Positions 8,651 through 18,622 are shown, counted from the first letter of the stretch. The stretch: DNA of 64,000 bases from Peptostreptococcus canis (GCF_014229965.1 NZ_JABGBW010000003.1:118162-182161); one strand, 5' to 3'. Notes: generated by a model not told the origin, from the sequence alone. Numbers and translations are program-made.

Positions 8651-9770
8651 TTAATCTCCTCCTAACCAACAATAGGGTCAATACCAGTGTTACGATAATA
8701 ATCACCAATATATTTATAATACTTTTAAAATACAGTACATTGTTTTCACTTATATATATGGATGTAAACATTCTCGATAATACGGTTCCGGGATTAATAT
8801 AATTTATAGCCGGCATCTTATTCGTAAAAAAACCCATCACCCTTGAATCCATCATTCCCGCTAAGGAACAGCTGAATACATAAAATACAGCATTAATGCT
8901 TTGTTTAATTTCCAGAGATTGATTAATTAATACTGATATCAACATGCCTATAATTATTGACATTACATTTCCTATAATTAACCCAAATATAATCTGAAAT
9001 TGATTACCACCAAAATCCACTTTCAATATATATCTCATATAAGAATATAAAACCATAGATGAAATTGAAGTAATTAACGTATATGCAAAAAACTGCGGTA
9101 TTAAATAATTTAATCTGCTTATTGGTGCACATATCAACCTTCTAGTACTTAATTCCGTAGAATGAACATTCATGCTTTCTATTATAATTATCCCGTAAGC
9201 TGTAGCTCCCAAGCAGATCATAGAAAGTAAGGCATAGAAAAATATAGTACTGCTTTTTTTATTTTTCATAGTAAAAGCTTTCTTTATTTCCACTGAATTT
9301 TGATTGGAAATATCTTTTATTATTTTTGGAATTGCCGAATAATTTTTGGTGTCTTTTGCTATCTCAGAAATAGTCAGCCCCAATTTATTGATATTATTCA
9401 CAGTATTATATAAAATTGCAGTGTTCAGACTTGGCTTATCAATAACTACCTCTGATTCCATTTTGAAACCATTGGATTTCTGCTTTACATATCCTATTAT
9501 CTCCTTATTTTCCAATGCTTTATCCGGATTTTTATATTCTTTTATTTCAAATAGTTTCTTATTATCAGTTTCTATCGTTTCCAAAATACTTCTATACATA
9601 TCACTTTGTACCATTATTGGCATTTTTTCAAAATTATTTGTAGTATCAATTTTAGAAAAAACTATGCTGAATATAGTGGATAAAGCAAATGGAAATATTA
9701 TCAACCAAAATATCGCAGTTCTATTTCCAAAAGCCATTTTTAAATTATATTTAAATATAAATTTGAACAT
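8637..9770 (-). CDS. ABC-2 type exporter permease (first of two)
   Basis: A 377-residue permease with the same layout as its neighbour: an N-terminal membrane segment at about 18-38, an outer domain, then a cluster of membrane helices from about 175 to the end and a basic C-terminus (LLLVRRRL). It is probably the heterodimer partner of the following permease. ATG 9770 follows AGGGGGT. It lies 15 bases after the ATPase gene. Confidence 0.85.
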   Translation of the reverse strand: MFKFIFKYNLKMAFGNRTAIFWLIIFPFALSTIFSIVFSKIDTTNNFEKMPIMVQSDMYRSILETIETDNKKLFEIKEYKNPDKALENKEIIGYVKQKSNGFKMESEVVIDKPSLNTAILYNTVNNINKLGLTISEIAKDTKNYSAIPKIIKDISNQNSVEIKKAFTMKNKKSSTIFFYALLSMICLGATAYGIIIIESMNVHSTELSTRRLICAPISRLNYLIPQFFAYTLITSISSMVLYSYMRYILKVDFGGNQFQIIFGLIIGNVMSIIIGMLISVLINQSLEIKQSINAVFYVFSCSLAGMMDSRVMGFFTNKMPAINYINPGTVLSRMFTSIYISENNVLYFKSIINILVIIIVTLVLTLLLVRRRLNDSI

Positions 9771-9785
9771 ATTTTACCCCCTATT

Positions 9786-10718
9786 CTAGTAATCCCTAAG
9801 TTCCTTTCCCGTTATTTCCAAAAATACATCATTCAAGGTAGGACTTTTTACTGTCATTCCCCCAAAGTAAATATTATTATGCTCGATATAAGAAAGCACC
9901 TTGGATACTAACATACTGTCTTTTATTGATATATGGAGCTCATTACCTATCCTCTTCACAACACTCTCATGCAATTCATTACTTATATTTTCTATATCTT
10001 CATCAGAACACTCAATATCTTTAAGAATTAGTGTATCTACCAAACCTACCGCTTTTTTTAATTCATATTTATTTCCCGTAATTAAGTTCTTACCCTTATC
10101 TATTATAGTTATCTTTGTGCAAATTTGCTCTACTTCCTCCATATAATGAGTTGTATAAATAATTGTAGCTCCCTCTTTATTAAGTCGCTTTATTCCTTCC
10201 AAAATTGAATTTCGGCTCTGTGGATCTACGGCAACTGTAGGCTCATCCAGTATTAAAAGCTTTGGCTTATGAGATATACCACAAGCAAGATTCAATCTTC
10301 TTTTAAGGCCTCCACTTAATTTTTTTGGATAAAACTTCTTAAAATCATTTAAACCTACAAATTCTATTGCCTCTTCAACATATTTTTTTCTCTTTTTCTT
10401 ATCACTTATATACAAACCACAGAAAAAATCTATATTATCATAGACATTTAATTCTTCAAAAACCGCTATCTCCTGTGGAACATACCCTATATTACCTTTT
10501 AAATCATATCTCTTAGGAGACATCTCCTCTCCAAACAAAAGAACTTCACCCTGCTCATATTTAAGTAATGATAATATACAATTGATTAAAGTCGTTTTAC
10601 CGGATCCATTTGGTCCCAGCAATCCATATATTTCACCCTCTTGAACTTTTATTGACAAATTATCAAGTGCTACTAAATCGTCAAATCTTTTTAAAATATT
10701 AGAAACTTCAACTATCAT
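9786..10718 (-). CDS. ABC transporter ATP-binding protein
   Basis: The nucleotide-binding subunit of the exporter. Walker A GPNGSGKT, Q-loop PQE, signature LSGGLKRRL (a variant of LSGGQ with L at the Q position), Walker B LLILDEP and the switch histidine in TTHYMEE are all in order. About 80 C-terminal residues follow the ATPase core, as in drug-efflux DrrA-like subunits. ATG 10718 is chosen because AGAGGTGG precedes it at about five bases; the in-frame GTG at 10727 lies inside that site. It is the first gene of the exporter operon and diverges from the two-component system. Confidence 0.93.
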   Translation of the reverse strand: MIVEVSNILKRFDDLVALDNLSIKVQEGEIYGLLGPNGSGKTTLINCILSLLKYEQGEVLLFGEEMSPKRYDLKGNIGYVPQEIAVFEELNVYDNIDFFCGLYISDKKKRKKYVEEAIEFVGLNDFKKFYPKKLSGGLKRRLNLACGISHKPKLLILDEPTVAVDPQSRNSILEGIKRLNKEGATIIYTTHYMEEVEQICTKITIIDKGKNLITGNKYELKKAVGLVDTLILKDIECSDEDIENISNELHESVVKRIGNELHISIKDSMLVSKVLSYIEHNNIYFGGMTVKSPTLNDVFLEITGKELRDY

Positions 10719-10978
10719 ACTTTCCACCTCTCTTTCATTTTTTTGTCATATTCATAATTAGCTATCTCCCCGGCTAACTTCCATAAATCTAATTCCCACG
10801 ACTTTTTTATATGTTTATTTATAATTGATTATATATCTTTTTCAATAAATTTGTGAGTGTCTTAAATCATCTAATAATATTACATTTGTCATTAAATTTA
10901 TTGCTTATATATAGAATATGTAATTATATCTAATTATATGATATTATTAATTTATCTAAATAATAATGGAGGATAAGT

Positions 10979-12103
10979 ATGTACGGATATAGTATTGATT
11001 ATAAAAAATTTTTGAATCCGATTTTACTATGGATAATATCTACAACAATAGTTATATATCAATGTAAAAATATATATGTAATAATGCCCATATGCATAGG
11101 TACTATACTTTGCACTATAGATTCTATAATTAATTTTAAAAAAAATGAAATTATCATATATACTACATATATATTGCTAATTTTATTATACAAACTTAAA
11201 ATAACAGACGAAAATCTTTTTTTACATTGCTCTATCTATTATTCGCCCGCCATTATTTATTGCAATATTAAAGATGGTGTTTTCAATCAAACTAATATCA
11301 TAATATGTGCACTATCTTCTATTGCACTATTATTTATTATGGATAATTATTTACTTTTTGTTATGCTTATATCGATAAACATAATTTCAATGATTTACTC
11401 GGTAAATGCCCTGCAATTAGAAAATATCAGCAACAAATATTATAAGTATTACTCTTCTTCAAAAGATGAGAAATTAGAACTTCATAAAAAATATATTGAG
11501 CAAATACAAAATGAAAACCATAAAATTGAAATAGCTATTTTAAATGAAAGAAATAGAATTTCAAGAGATATACATGATAGTTTAGGGCATTTAACTTCCA
11601 GAGGAATACTCCAGATAGGTGCAATGCTTGTAAATGAAAAAGACGAAAATAAAATTAGACAACTCAATATGCTTAAAAATACATTATCTGAAGGAATGAA
11701 TGAAGTCAGAAAAAGTCTACACAACTTCCAAAATGAATCGATAAATCTGGAGGAAGAAATAAATAAAATTATAAAGGAGTTTACTTTTTACAAAGTTAAT
11801 TTTACTTATTCCTTAAGTAAAAATATAAATTTAAAATACAAGTATTCTATTATATATATTGTAAAAGAAGCATTGACAAATGTATCTAAACATTCCAATG
11901 CAACTATTGTAGATATAAGTATGGTTGAAATGAGCGACAATATTTATATAAACATTAAAGATAATGGAAGTAACTCTAAAATAAAAAATTTCGGAATGGG
12001 CTTAAATTCCATAAGAAAAAGAATTAATGAAATAAATGGTTCCGTCGAAATATTCACTGAAAATGGCTTCAGAATATTTATCACTATTTGCAAGGAGAAT
12101 TGA
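10979..12103 (+). CDS. sensor histidine kinase, NarL/DesK type (HisKA_3)
   Basis: A 374-residue kinase: hydrophobic N-terminal half (about residues 12-140, probably five or six membrane helices with very short loops), a coiled-coil linker, then the HisKA_3 dimerisation helix with phosphoacceptor H199 in RDIHDSLGH. The HATPase_c domain follows (N-box EALTNVSKHS, G1 DNGS, G2 GMGL). With almost no extracellular domain it probably senses membrane state or its cognate transporter. TGGAGG precedes ATG 10979. The response regulator starts one base after the stop. The divergent ABC exporter is the likely target. Confidence 0.93.
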   Translation: MYGYSIDYKKFLNPILLWIISTTIVIYQCKNIYVIMPICIGTILCTIDSIINFKKNEIIIYTTYILLILLYKLKITDENLFLHCSIYYSPAIIYCNIKDGVFNQTNIIICALSSIALLFIMDNYLLFVMLISINIISMIYSVNALQLENISNKYYKYYSSSKDEKLELHKKYIEQIQNENHKIEIAILNERNRISRDIHDSLGHLTSRGILQIGAMLVNEKDENKIRQLNMLKNTLSEGMNEVRKSLHNFQNESINLEEEINKIIKEFTFYKVNFTYSLSKNINLKYKYSIIYIVKEALTNVSKHSNATIVDISMVEMSDNIYINIKDNGSNSKIKNFGMGLNSIRKRINEINGSVEIFTENGFRIFITICKEN

Positions 12104-12104
12104 T

Positions 12105-12725
12105 ATGAAAATACTGGTAATTGATGATGATAAAATGATATGCTTTGCACTAAAAACTATAATAGAATCACAATCTGATTTTGAAGTAGTAGGCATAGGA
12201 CACAACTTTGACGATGCAATAAATATGTATGACTTATACAGTCCCGATATAGCACTATTTGATATAAGAATTGGAGAAAAAAATGGAATTGATGCATTTA
12301 AACATATAAAATCAAAATATCCGGATTCGAAAGTTATCTTTCTAACCACTTTTTTAGATGAAAATTATATAAGTGAGGCGATAAATTTAGGTAGCTCGGG
12401 ATATTTATTAAAAGATGATTTTGAAAGTATTTGCCCCTCTATCAGGGCGGTATATGCAGGTCAAACAGTGTTTGGTACAAAAGTCATATCAAATATAGGA
12501 AACATAAACAGGAACAACAACAAAGATTATAACAGGGAAATTTTGTCAGAATTAAGCGAAAGAGAAATAGATATATTAAAATTGGTAGCTGACGGACTAA
12601 ATAATAAAGAAATTGCAAACAAACTGTACTTAAGTGAGGGTACAGTAAGAAATTACATATCTTCAATGCTTGTCAAATTAAATCTAAGAGACAGAACGCA
12701 ATTAGCTATTTTTTACCTTAGATGA
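12105..12725 (+). CDS. response regulator, NarL/LuxR family
   Basis: A 206-residue regulator with an N-terminal receiver domain (acidic pocket DDD at residues 7-9, phosphoacceptor D53 in LFDIRIG, conserved K in the YLLKDD segment). The C-terminal LuxR-type helix-turn-helix carries LSEREIDILKLVADG and NKEIANKL, then the recognition helix TVRNYIS. ATG 12105 is chosen because AAGGAG lies six bases upstream inside the end of the kinase gene; the longer in-frame reading from 12036 has no such site. Confidence 0.95.
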   Translation: MKILVIDDDKMICFALKTIIESQSDFEVVGIGHNFDDAINMYDLYSPDIALFDIRIGEKNGIDAFKHIKSKYPDSKVIFLTTFLDENYISEAINLGSSGYLLKDDFESICPSIRAVYAGQTVFGTKVISNIGNINRNNNKDYNREILSELSEREIDILKLVADGLNNKEIANKLYLSEGTVRNYISSMLVKLNLRDRTQLAIFYLR

Positions 12726-12755
12726 TTATATTTTTAGTATCCTATTTTTATTATC

Positions 12756-12778
12756 GGGGCTTAATCAAAAGCCCCTTG
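12756..12778 (+). terminator. probable terminator of the two-component operon
   Basis: GGGGCTT and AAGCCCC form a 7-bp GC-rich stem with a 6-base loop. The 3' tail (TTGCAAATTA) is poor in U, so termination may be weak. Confidence 0.45.
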
Positions 12779-12790
12779 CAAATTAATATA

Positions 12791-13471
12791 TTACTTTTTA
12801 AAATTCTCTATCAATCCTTTGATTTCATTTTTTTCTTTTTCGCTTAGCGAGGAATTCTCATCTTGGTAGTAATTAGTAAAATTCTCTATAATGTTTTCTT
12901 TAGGAATATCAACAAAAGAAGAAAGTTCATCGATATTTTTTGCTAAATATTTCATTTTTTCTTTAACTGTACTAGTTGATGAAATATCCCTTAAATCTTC
13001 ACGTTTTTTAAATTTCAAAAAATCATCATACTGACTGTTTTCATCTAAAATCATAAAATACTGACCGGATGGATCCATACGATGACCTAAAAAATTAGCA
13101 AATTGTATAAGATTAATTTGTTTCATAAGTTTTTCTCTATCATCTAAATTTGGATATTTATATTCAACATATCCAACTAAAGTCCATGAATCATTTAATA
13201 GCAATTCTTTTTTGGTTCTTTTATTTTCCTCTTCCGAAACACTCTTATCTATTGATAAATTTTCATCAATCAATTTATCTCTTTTCCGGATTAAATCGTC
13301 TTTACTTAATTTTTCAAATTCAGATGTGTCAAAAGTCAGATTACTATTTTTGTCATTAACAGTTTTAGTAGATACATTTGACGAATTTTTCTTCGGCGTA
13401 CTCTCTTTAGAATTATTCACTATTTTTAAACTACAAACAATTAAGACAACAATTGCAATAATTAAAAACAA
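12791..13471 (-). CDS. membrane-anchored or secreted protein of unknown function, start region frameshifted
   Basis: A hydrophobic N-terminus (FLIIAIVVLIVCSLKI) is followed by a Ser/Asn/Lys-rich linker and a charged, helical domain of about 160 residues. I do not recognise the family. The open frame has only a TTG (13471) as start, 22 bases from the AAGGAGG site. A much better ATG at 13485, eight bases after AAGGAGG, is in another frame and reaches a stop after seven codons. The two are separated by a run of eight T (13475-13482 on the plus strand). One extra base there would give MKKKYLFLIIAIVVLIVC, a proper signal sequence. See findings. Confidence 0.7.
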   Translation of the reverse strand: MFLIIAIVVLIVCSLKIVNNSKESTPKKNSSNVSTKTVNDKNSNLTFDTSEFEKLSKDDLIRKRDKLIDENLSIDKSVSEEENKRTKKELLLNDSWTLVGYVEYKYPNLDDREKLMKQINLIQFANFLGHRMDPSGQYFMILDENSQYDDFLKFKKREDLRDISSTSTVKEKMKYLAKNIDELSSFVDIPKENIIENFTNYYQDENSSLSEKEKNEIKGLIENFKK

Positions 13472-13608
13472 ATATTTTTTTTCATGTTAAAATCCTCCTT
13501 ATATAACATATTTAGATTAAAGGGAACTTTAGAAGTATCATAAATTATTTCGATTTTTTGCCAAAACTAAAAAGAACACTATTATTTTTTAAACAGAAAA
13601 ATTGATTT

Positions 13609-15144
13609 TCAAATTCCGAGTATATTTTTTATATCGTCGACTATCTTATCATCTCTTTCTTCCTTCAATGCTTCTAACAAATATCCTTCAACCTTTTCAG
13701 ACCATTTATTTTTGAAAAATCCCAGTGACTTAATCGCTTCTATTCTGACATCGTTAAATCTCGCTTTAAGAGACATTAATAGCAGTTCTTCATCAAATAT
13801 TTCATTTTCGCGATATGATTCTAATATATTTACCAACCATATATCCGGCAATATTTCAAACCCAAGACTTCCGGAAATATTTTCACCTTCAAATACATCA
13901 TCCGGCATTCTGTCGATCACATGAGTGCTTATTTCCCTTATATATTGCTCATCCACATCCATTTTTAGAAATTCAACTAAATCGTAAATAAAAGGTCTGG
14001 AGTCAAATATAATCTCAAATATTTGTGAACTAATTAAAAATCCGTTATATTTAAACAGCTCAACAACCAAATTTACCAACAAAACAACATCTTCAAAATA
14101 ATCCAGTCTGTTTTCTTCAATTATCTCAGAAAAAATTATTTTTTGAAAATCAAATTTTTCAAGTAATTCCTCACAAATTGAAAGCACTTCTTTTTTTGTT
14201 TCTTCATTCCATACTGTGGAACAAACTTTATTTTCTGACATATTAATTGAATAACTAATGTTATTCCTTATCAGTGCAATTGCAAGCAAATCAGTATACG
14301 TTTTTGCGTATCTATATGCTTTAAATAAATATTTTTTGATTATTTCCAGGAATCTATCTATATCACTAAAAAATCTGTACCTCGAACTATGTGCAAGTAG
14401 TAATGAAAATATATTAAAATTTTCTTCATCTATGCTAATGTTGAGAATGTAATCACACATAAGAGTATTTTCCATGATAATTATAGCTATATCATTTTTC
14501 ACCCCTGATGAATGTACTCCAAAATTTTCAAAAATCCATCTTTTTTGTTCATCATGTATAGGATAAAAATTCATGATTGAAATAAGTTTCCCATATCCAT
14601 CAGTATTTTTAACTAAATCATAAGTACGTTTATTTCTATTATCATATTTTCTAAATACTTCCACAGCGTATAATGTAAATTCACTATGATATCCTAAAGT
14701 TGCTATTATTCTGTTACTAAAATCATTTTCAAAATTTCCCAGTATAATAATACCTAATTTAGTATTTTCTATATTTATACTTTTAGTGGCCAATTTTAAC
14801 CCGAAATTATATATTTTTTCCTTATCAAAATATCCCTCTTCTATATGTATCGACAATATTCTGTTTAAAGCATCGATATATTTGTATATTGGATTTTCTT
14901 TTAGAAATATTACTAATTCGGTTTCAATTATAATATCTTCTGTACACTCTTCAATTAAAAATTTTATTTTATTTATTAAATCCAAAGATATTCTTTCTTT
15001 TTGGTAATTTGATAATTCATCTTTTCCCCATATAAGTTCATTTACATCTTCTGCGCCCGCAACTTCCAAATCCTGAAATTCATAAGGCAATACACCGCTG
15101 CACTGAAATTCTTTTTTTATTATTTCATAAATACTCTCACTCAT
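13609..15144 (-). CDS. large helical protein with HEAT-like repeats, function unknown
   Basis: A 511-residue, mostly helical protein with no signal sequence or membrane segment. The last ~60 residues (LLLMSLKARFNDVRIEAIKSLGFF and so on) read as HEAT-like repeat helices; the rest is consistent with a degenerate alpha solenoid. No catalytic motif is visible. ATG 15144 is preferred: AAGGTGG precedes it, whereas the in-frame ATG at 15180 overlaps the asparaginase gene and has no ribosome binding site. It starts 20 bases after the asparaginase stop, so the two genes are probably co-transcribed. Confidence 0.7.
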   Translation of the reverse strand: MSESIYEIIKKEFQCSGVLPYEFQDLEVAGAEDVNELIWGKDELSNYQKERISLDLINKIKFLIEECTEDIIIETELVIFLKENPIYKYIDALNRILSIHIEEGYFDKEKIYNFGLKLATKSINIENTKLGIIILGNFENDFSNRIIATLGYHSEFTLYAVEVFRKYDNRNKRTYDLVKNTDGYGKLISIMNFYPIHDEQKRWIFENFGVHSSGVKNDIAIIIMENTLMCDYILNISIDEENFNIFSLLLAHSSRYRFFSDIDRFLEIIKKYLFKAYRYAKTYTDLLAIALIRNNISYSINMSENKVCSTVWNEETKKEVLSICEELLEKFDFQKIIFSEIIEENRLDYFEDVVLLVNLVVELFKYNGFLISSQIFEIIFDSRPFIYDLVEFLKMDVDEQYIREISTHVIDRMPDDVFEGENISGSLGFEILPDIWLVNILESYRENEIFDEELLLMSLKARFNDVRIEAIKSLGFFKNKWSEKVEGYLLEALKEERDDKIVDDIKNILGI

Positions 15145-15163
15145 TGTACCACCTTCTTTTCTG

Positions 15164-16159
15164 TTAGAATAATATGTCATAAGAAATTGGATTGTAAAAC
15201 ATTTCCTCTACCTTATCAATATCTTTTGTTATGGAAGTAATCCACATCAATTTACACACCGTAGATTCCATAGTCATATTATAATTTTCCAGTAACTTCA
15301 AACTATTTTTTATCTCATTTCCGACCTGATATACCTCTATATTACTACCTTCATGTGGAACCGAAGTAGAAAATACTATTATTTTTCCATTTTCTTTAAG
15401 TTTTTCAACTGACTTTGCCAACTTATTTTCATCATTATAACATGGCAATCCTCCAACACCAAAACCTTCTATTATCAGAACATCAGAAATTTCACCCACA
15501 AACTCAAATATTTCATAATTAATTCCTGGAACTAATTTTATAATACTGACTTTCGAATTTAATTCGTCATAAAAAATAGGATCTCCTTCAACCTTTTCTT
15601 CTATATAATAAATCACCTTTTCATTCAATATAACAGCTACAACCGGATAATCGATACTATCAAAAGCATTATAGCTATGGGTTCTGGTTTTTCTGGCTCT
15701 GGTACCCACAATTACCTTCGAATCAAAAACTATATGTACTCCACTAGCATTATCATCGCAGGCAAAAATAAAACTATCATACAAATTTTTTCTGGCATCT
15801 GTATCCTGTAAGTATATAGATTTTTGAGAACCCGTCATTACTATTGGTTTCTTAGAATTTTGAATAAGATATGACAATGCTGATGACGAATATGCCAAAG
15901 TATCAGTTCCATGAGTTATCACAAAACCATCATACTTATTATAATTTTCCTTTATACAATTAGCAATTTTTATCCAACCATTATGATCCATATTACTACT
16001 ATCTATATTCATTAATTGTATTGTAGAAACTTTGCATAATTGGGCTATTTTAGGAACAAATTCTATTATTTCTTCACTTGTAATACTGGGAACCAATCCC
16101 ACACTTGTAGGTTTTGAAGCTATAGTCCCCCCTGTCGCAATTAAAAGTATTTCTTTCAT
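15164..16159 (-). CDS. ansA: type I (cytosolic) L-asparaginase
   Basis: Hydrolyses L-asparagine to aspartate and ammonia. Both catalytic motifs are visible: TGGTI with T12, and HGTDTLAY with T85 and D86, followed by MTGSQKS with the conserved lysine. No signal peptide is present and the length (331) fits the cytosolic AnsA type. ATG 16159 follows TGGAGG. Confidence 0.93.
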   Translation of the reverse strand: MKEILLIATGGTIASKPTSVGLVPSITSEEIIEFVPKIAQLCKVSTIQLMNIDSSNMDHNGWIKIANCIKENYNKYDGFVITHGTDTLAYSSSALSYLIQNSKKPIVMTGSQKSIYLQDTDARKNLYDSFIFACDDNASGVHIVFDSKVIVGTRARKTRTHSYNAFDSIDYPVVAVILNEKVIYYIEEKVEGDPIFYDELNSKVSIIKLVPGINYEIFEFVGEISDVLIIEGFGVGGLPCYNDENKLAKSVEKLKENGKIIVFSTSVPHEGSNIEVYQVGNEIKNSLKLLENYNMTMESTVCKLMWITSITKDIDKVEEMFYNPISYDILF

Positions 16160-16231
16160 CTATCCTCCATTTTCCTTTTTCGATGGTCATCAGCATTTTC
16201 AATTTTGCTATTTACTGCGTCCATCATAATG

Positions 16232-16660
16232 CTATTTATATATTATTTTCTTTATTATCTTATAGGCAATAATCACAATTAATCCTATAATAATATAATA
16301 TAAAGTCGGCATTGTTGTTATAACAAGCTTAAAAGGTTCCTTATTATAAGCAATGGTTGCAACCAGTGCCACCAATACTAATACTACTCTATAAAATCTA
16401 TATTTTGTAGCATCAATTTCTTCATCCCCCGTATCCGGAGAATTATATGCTTTCCTGGCTATAATTAATATTCCCACAATAACGGAAATCAAGGTTATTA
16501 TATCTCCATTAGTTAAGTTGCTGATCCAATTCCCGAAATTTTTATTATAAATAAATATTCCTATATCGAATATTGCCTTTACTATAAAACAATATCCCGT
16601 TATCACAATAGATGCCAATATTGAACTCTTGACATCGAATTTATCTGAAACCCATCTCAT
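16232..16660 (-). CDS. small integral membrane protein, unknown family
   Basis: A 142-residue protein with four predicted membrane segments (about 14-38, 53-70, 88-105 and 118-138), an acidic loop between the second and third (SPDTGDEEIDATK) and a lysine-rich tail. ATG 16660 has an AGGGGG site, so it is a real gene. I cannot assign a family. It precedes ansA on the same strand by about 70 bases. Confidence 0.65.
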   Translation of the reverse strand: MRWVSDKFDVKSSILASIVITGYCFIVKAIFDIGIFIYNKNFGNWISNLTNGDIITLISVIVGILIIARKAYNSPDTGDEEIDATKYRFYRVVLVLVALVATIAYNKEPFKLVITTMPTLYYIIIGLIVIIAYKIIKKIIYK

Positions 16661-16803
16661 ATATACCCCCTGTATTTTTATAAAATTTATCTAAAACCAT
16701 TATATAACTAAATGTAACTAATAAAAATTATACCATAGGTGTGGACATTTATTAATAACTTAATGTAAAATACATACTATAAAATGATTTTGGAGGTATC
16801 ATT

Positions 16804-17808
16804 ATGTACATATTAAAATCTAAGCTAAAAACTAAAAATCTATCTTTGAAAAATAGACTTGTTATGCCACCCATGGCTACTTCAAAATCCACACCGGATG
16901 GTCTGGTTACTGATGAAATAATTAAGTACTATGACGAAAAAACAAAAAGTAAAAAAATTTCTCTAGTAATAGTTGAACACTGTTTTGTAGAACCACGGGG
17001 AAAAGCTAACCCACTTCAAATGTCAATACAAAATGATACTTGTATAGACGGCTTAAAAAAATTAGTCGATACGATTCATAAAAACGAGTCGTTGGCTATT
17101 GCTCAGCTGGCACATTCGGGAAGTTCCGCACTATCTTCTGTTATTGGAGAACAACCTATAAGTTGTTCCTCTATTATTAATCCCTCTAAAACCGATGCCG
17201 AAACTCCAAGAGAATTAAACAATGATGAAATAAAAATAATAATAAAATACTTCATAAATGCTGCTGTTAGAGCTAAAAAAGCCGGTTTTGACGGGGTTGA
17301 AATCCATTCCGCACATGGATACCTGCTAAATCAGTTTCTTTCTCCTATTACAAATAAAAGAACTGACGAATATGGAGGAGATATATATTCTAGGATAAAA
17401 ATCCACTCTGAAATTATCTATGGAATAAAAAAAGAACTTGGAGACAATTATCCCGTTCTCATAAGAATTGGTGCAGGAGATTATTCAAAGGATGGTCTGA
17501 GTATTGAAGATGCAATAAAAGCATCGAAGCATTTCGAAAAACTTGGCGTTGAAATATTGGATATTTCCGGTGGACTATGTAGTTACAGAATTATTGACAC
17601 TAAACCCGGATATTTTTCAGACTTAACTAATAATATAAAGAAGAACGTAAATATACCGGTGATATTAACAGGTGGCATCAAGACAGCTGTTCAAGCAGAA
17701 AAATTTCTTAAAAATGGAGATGCCGATTTAATAGGTATCGGCCGTGCATTGCTAAAAGACTCAAATTGGGTAGAAAAAGAAATGAACTTTATAGAAAATA
17801 AATCTTAG
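16804..17808 (+). CDS. NADH:flavin oxidoreductase, old yellow enzyme family
   Basis: A 334-residue FMN-binding TIM barrel. Signatures of the family are NRLVMPPMAT near the N-terminus, the substrate/FMN motif GVEIHSAHGYLLNQFLSP at mid-length and the phosphate-binding end VILTGGIKT plus IGIGRALLKD. There is no C-terminal 4Fe-4S and NAD(P)-binding half, so it is the short form, not a 2,4-dienoyl-CoA reductase. It probably reduces activated alkenes; substrate unknown. It is a single gene behind TGGAGG, with its own terminator. Confidence 0.9.
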   Translation: MYILKSKLKTKNLSLKNRLVMPPMATSKSTPDGLVTDEIIKYYDEKTKSKKISLVIVEHCFVEPRGKANPLQMSIQNDTCIDGLKKLVDTIHKNESLAIAQLAHSGSSALSSVIGEQPISCSSIINPSKTDAETPRELNNDEIKIIIKYFINAAVRAKKAGFDGVEIHSAHGYLLNQFLSPITNKRTDEYGGDIYSRIKIHSEIIYGIKKELGDNYPVLIRIGAGDYSKDGLSIEDAIKASKHFEKLGVEILDISGGLCSYRIIDTKPGYFSDLTNNIKKNVNIPVILTGGIKTAVQAEKFLKNGDADLIGIGRALLKDSNWVEKEMNFIENKS

Positions 17809-17816
17809 CAAATTTA

Positions 17817-17862
17817 AGAGAGTATTATCAATGCAATCATATTCTTATAATACTCTCTATTT
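17817..17862 (+). terminator. terminator after the OYE-family gene
   Basis: AGAGAGTATTAT and ATAATACTCTCT form a perfect 12-bp stem with an 18-base loop, followed by ATTTTAATTTTT. It may also serve transcripts from the opposite strand. Confidence 0.75.
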
Positions 17863-17937
17863 TAATTTTTACAGGAATTTAAACATCTTTAATGTTTTAA
17901 AATACTAATTTTTTATCTTAAATCAACCATTTATTTA

Positions 17938-18579
17938 TTACTTCCTCATTATATTTTCAAAAGTCTCTTTTATATTTTCATGTCTCACTGCTTTAGGATC
18001 GAAATTAATTATCTTGAATGTATATTGTATTATTATTCCAACCATAACCACGGAAATTAGTGTACCTAATCCAAGCATACCTCCTAAGAAATATCCTCCA
18101 ACTGCGGCTATAAATTCGATTATTCCCCTGCATATCCCTATTGAATATTTTGATTTTCTGGAAAGTGCAACCATAAGTCCATCTCTTGGTCCGGCTCCAA
18201 ATCCGGGTGATATATAAAAATATGTTGCAAATGCTATGATTACTATTCCTAAAAGCAACATAACAACACCTATTAAAAAATTATCAGCCATAGGTATGAA
18301 ATCTAATTTTATAATAAAATCAATAAAAATTCCAATCAATAACATATTTAAAACAGTACCTAAACCAAATTTTTCTCCTAAAATCGTCGTTATAATAATT
18401 ATTATAAATCCTACAAGTATTGAAATAGTTCCCAATGACAGTCCGGTAGTCTTAGAAACACCCACGTGAAATACATCCCAAGGTGAATAACCTATATTAG
18501 CTCTTATGGTTACCATTATGCCTAAAGCATACAAAAACAAACCTATAATTAATTTTACCAATCTTATAAAAAAATTCAT
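17938..18579 (-). CDS. YczE/YyaS/YitT family membrane protein
   Basis: A 213-residue protein with five membrane segments. The family hallmarks are visible: LGIMVTIRANIGYSPWDVFHVG near the N-terminus and FYISPGFGAGPRDGLM in the middle. Function is not firmly known in the family. ATG 18579 follows GAGGTG. Confidence 0.85.
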   Translation of the reverse strand: MNFFIRLVKLIIGLFLYALGIMVTIRANIGYSPWDVFHVGVSKTTGLSLGTISILVGFIIIIITTILGEKFGLGTVLNMLLIGIFIDFIIKLDFIPMADNFLIGVVMLLLGIVIIAFATYFYISPGFGAGPRDGLMVALSRKSKYSIGICRGIIEFIAAVGGYFLGGMLGLGTLISVVMVGIIIQYTFKIINFDPKAVRHENIKETFENIMRK

Positions 18580-18622
18580 ACATACACCTCAATTTTCTCT
18601 GAAATTAACTAATTAAACCTAT

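Noticed and set aside
12036..12104. Upstream extension of the response regulator from 12036
   Set aside because: The extra residues come from another frame of the kinase gene and match no receiver domain; ATG 12105 has AAGGAG and starts directly with the receiver fold.
13609..15180. Longer start of the HEAT-like gene at 15180
   Set aside because: It overlaps the asparaginase gene and lacks a ribosome binding site; ATG 15144 has AAGGTGG.
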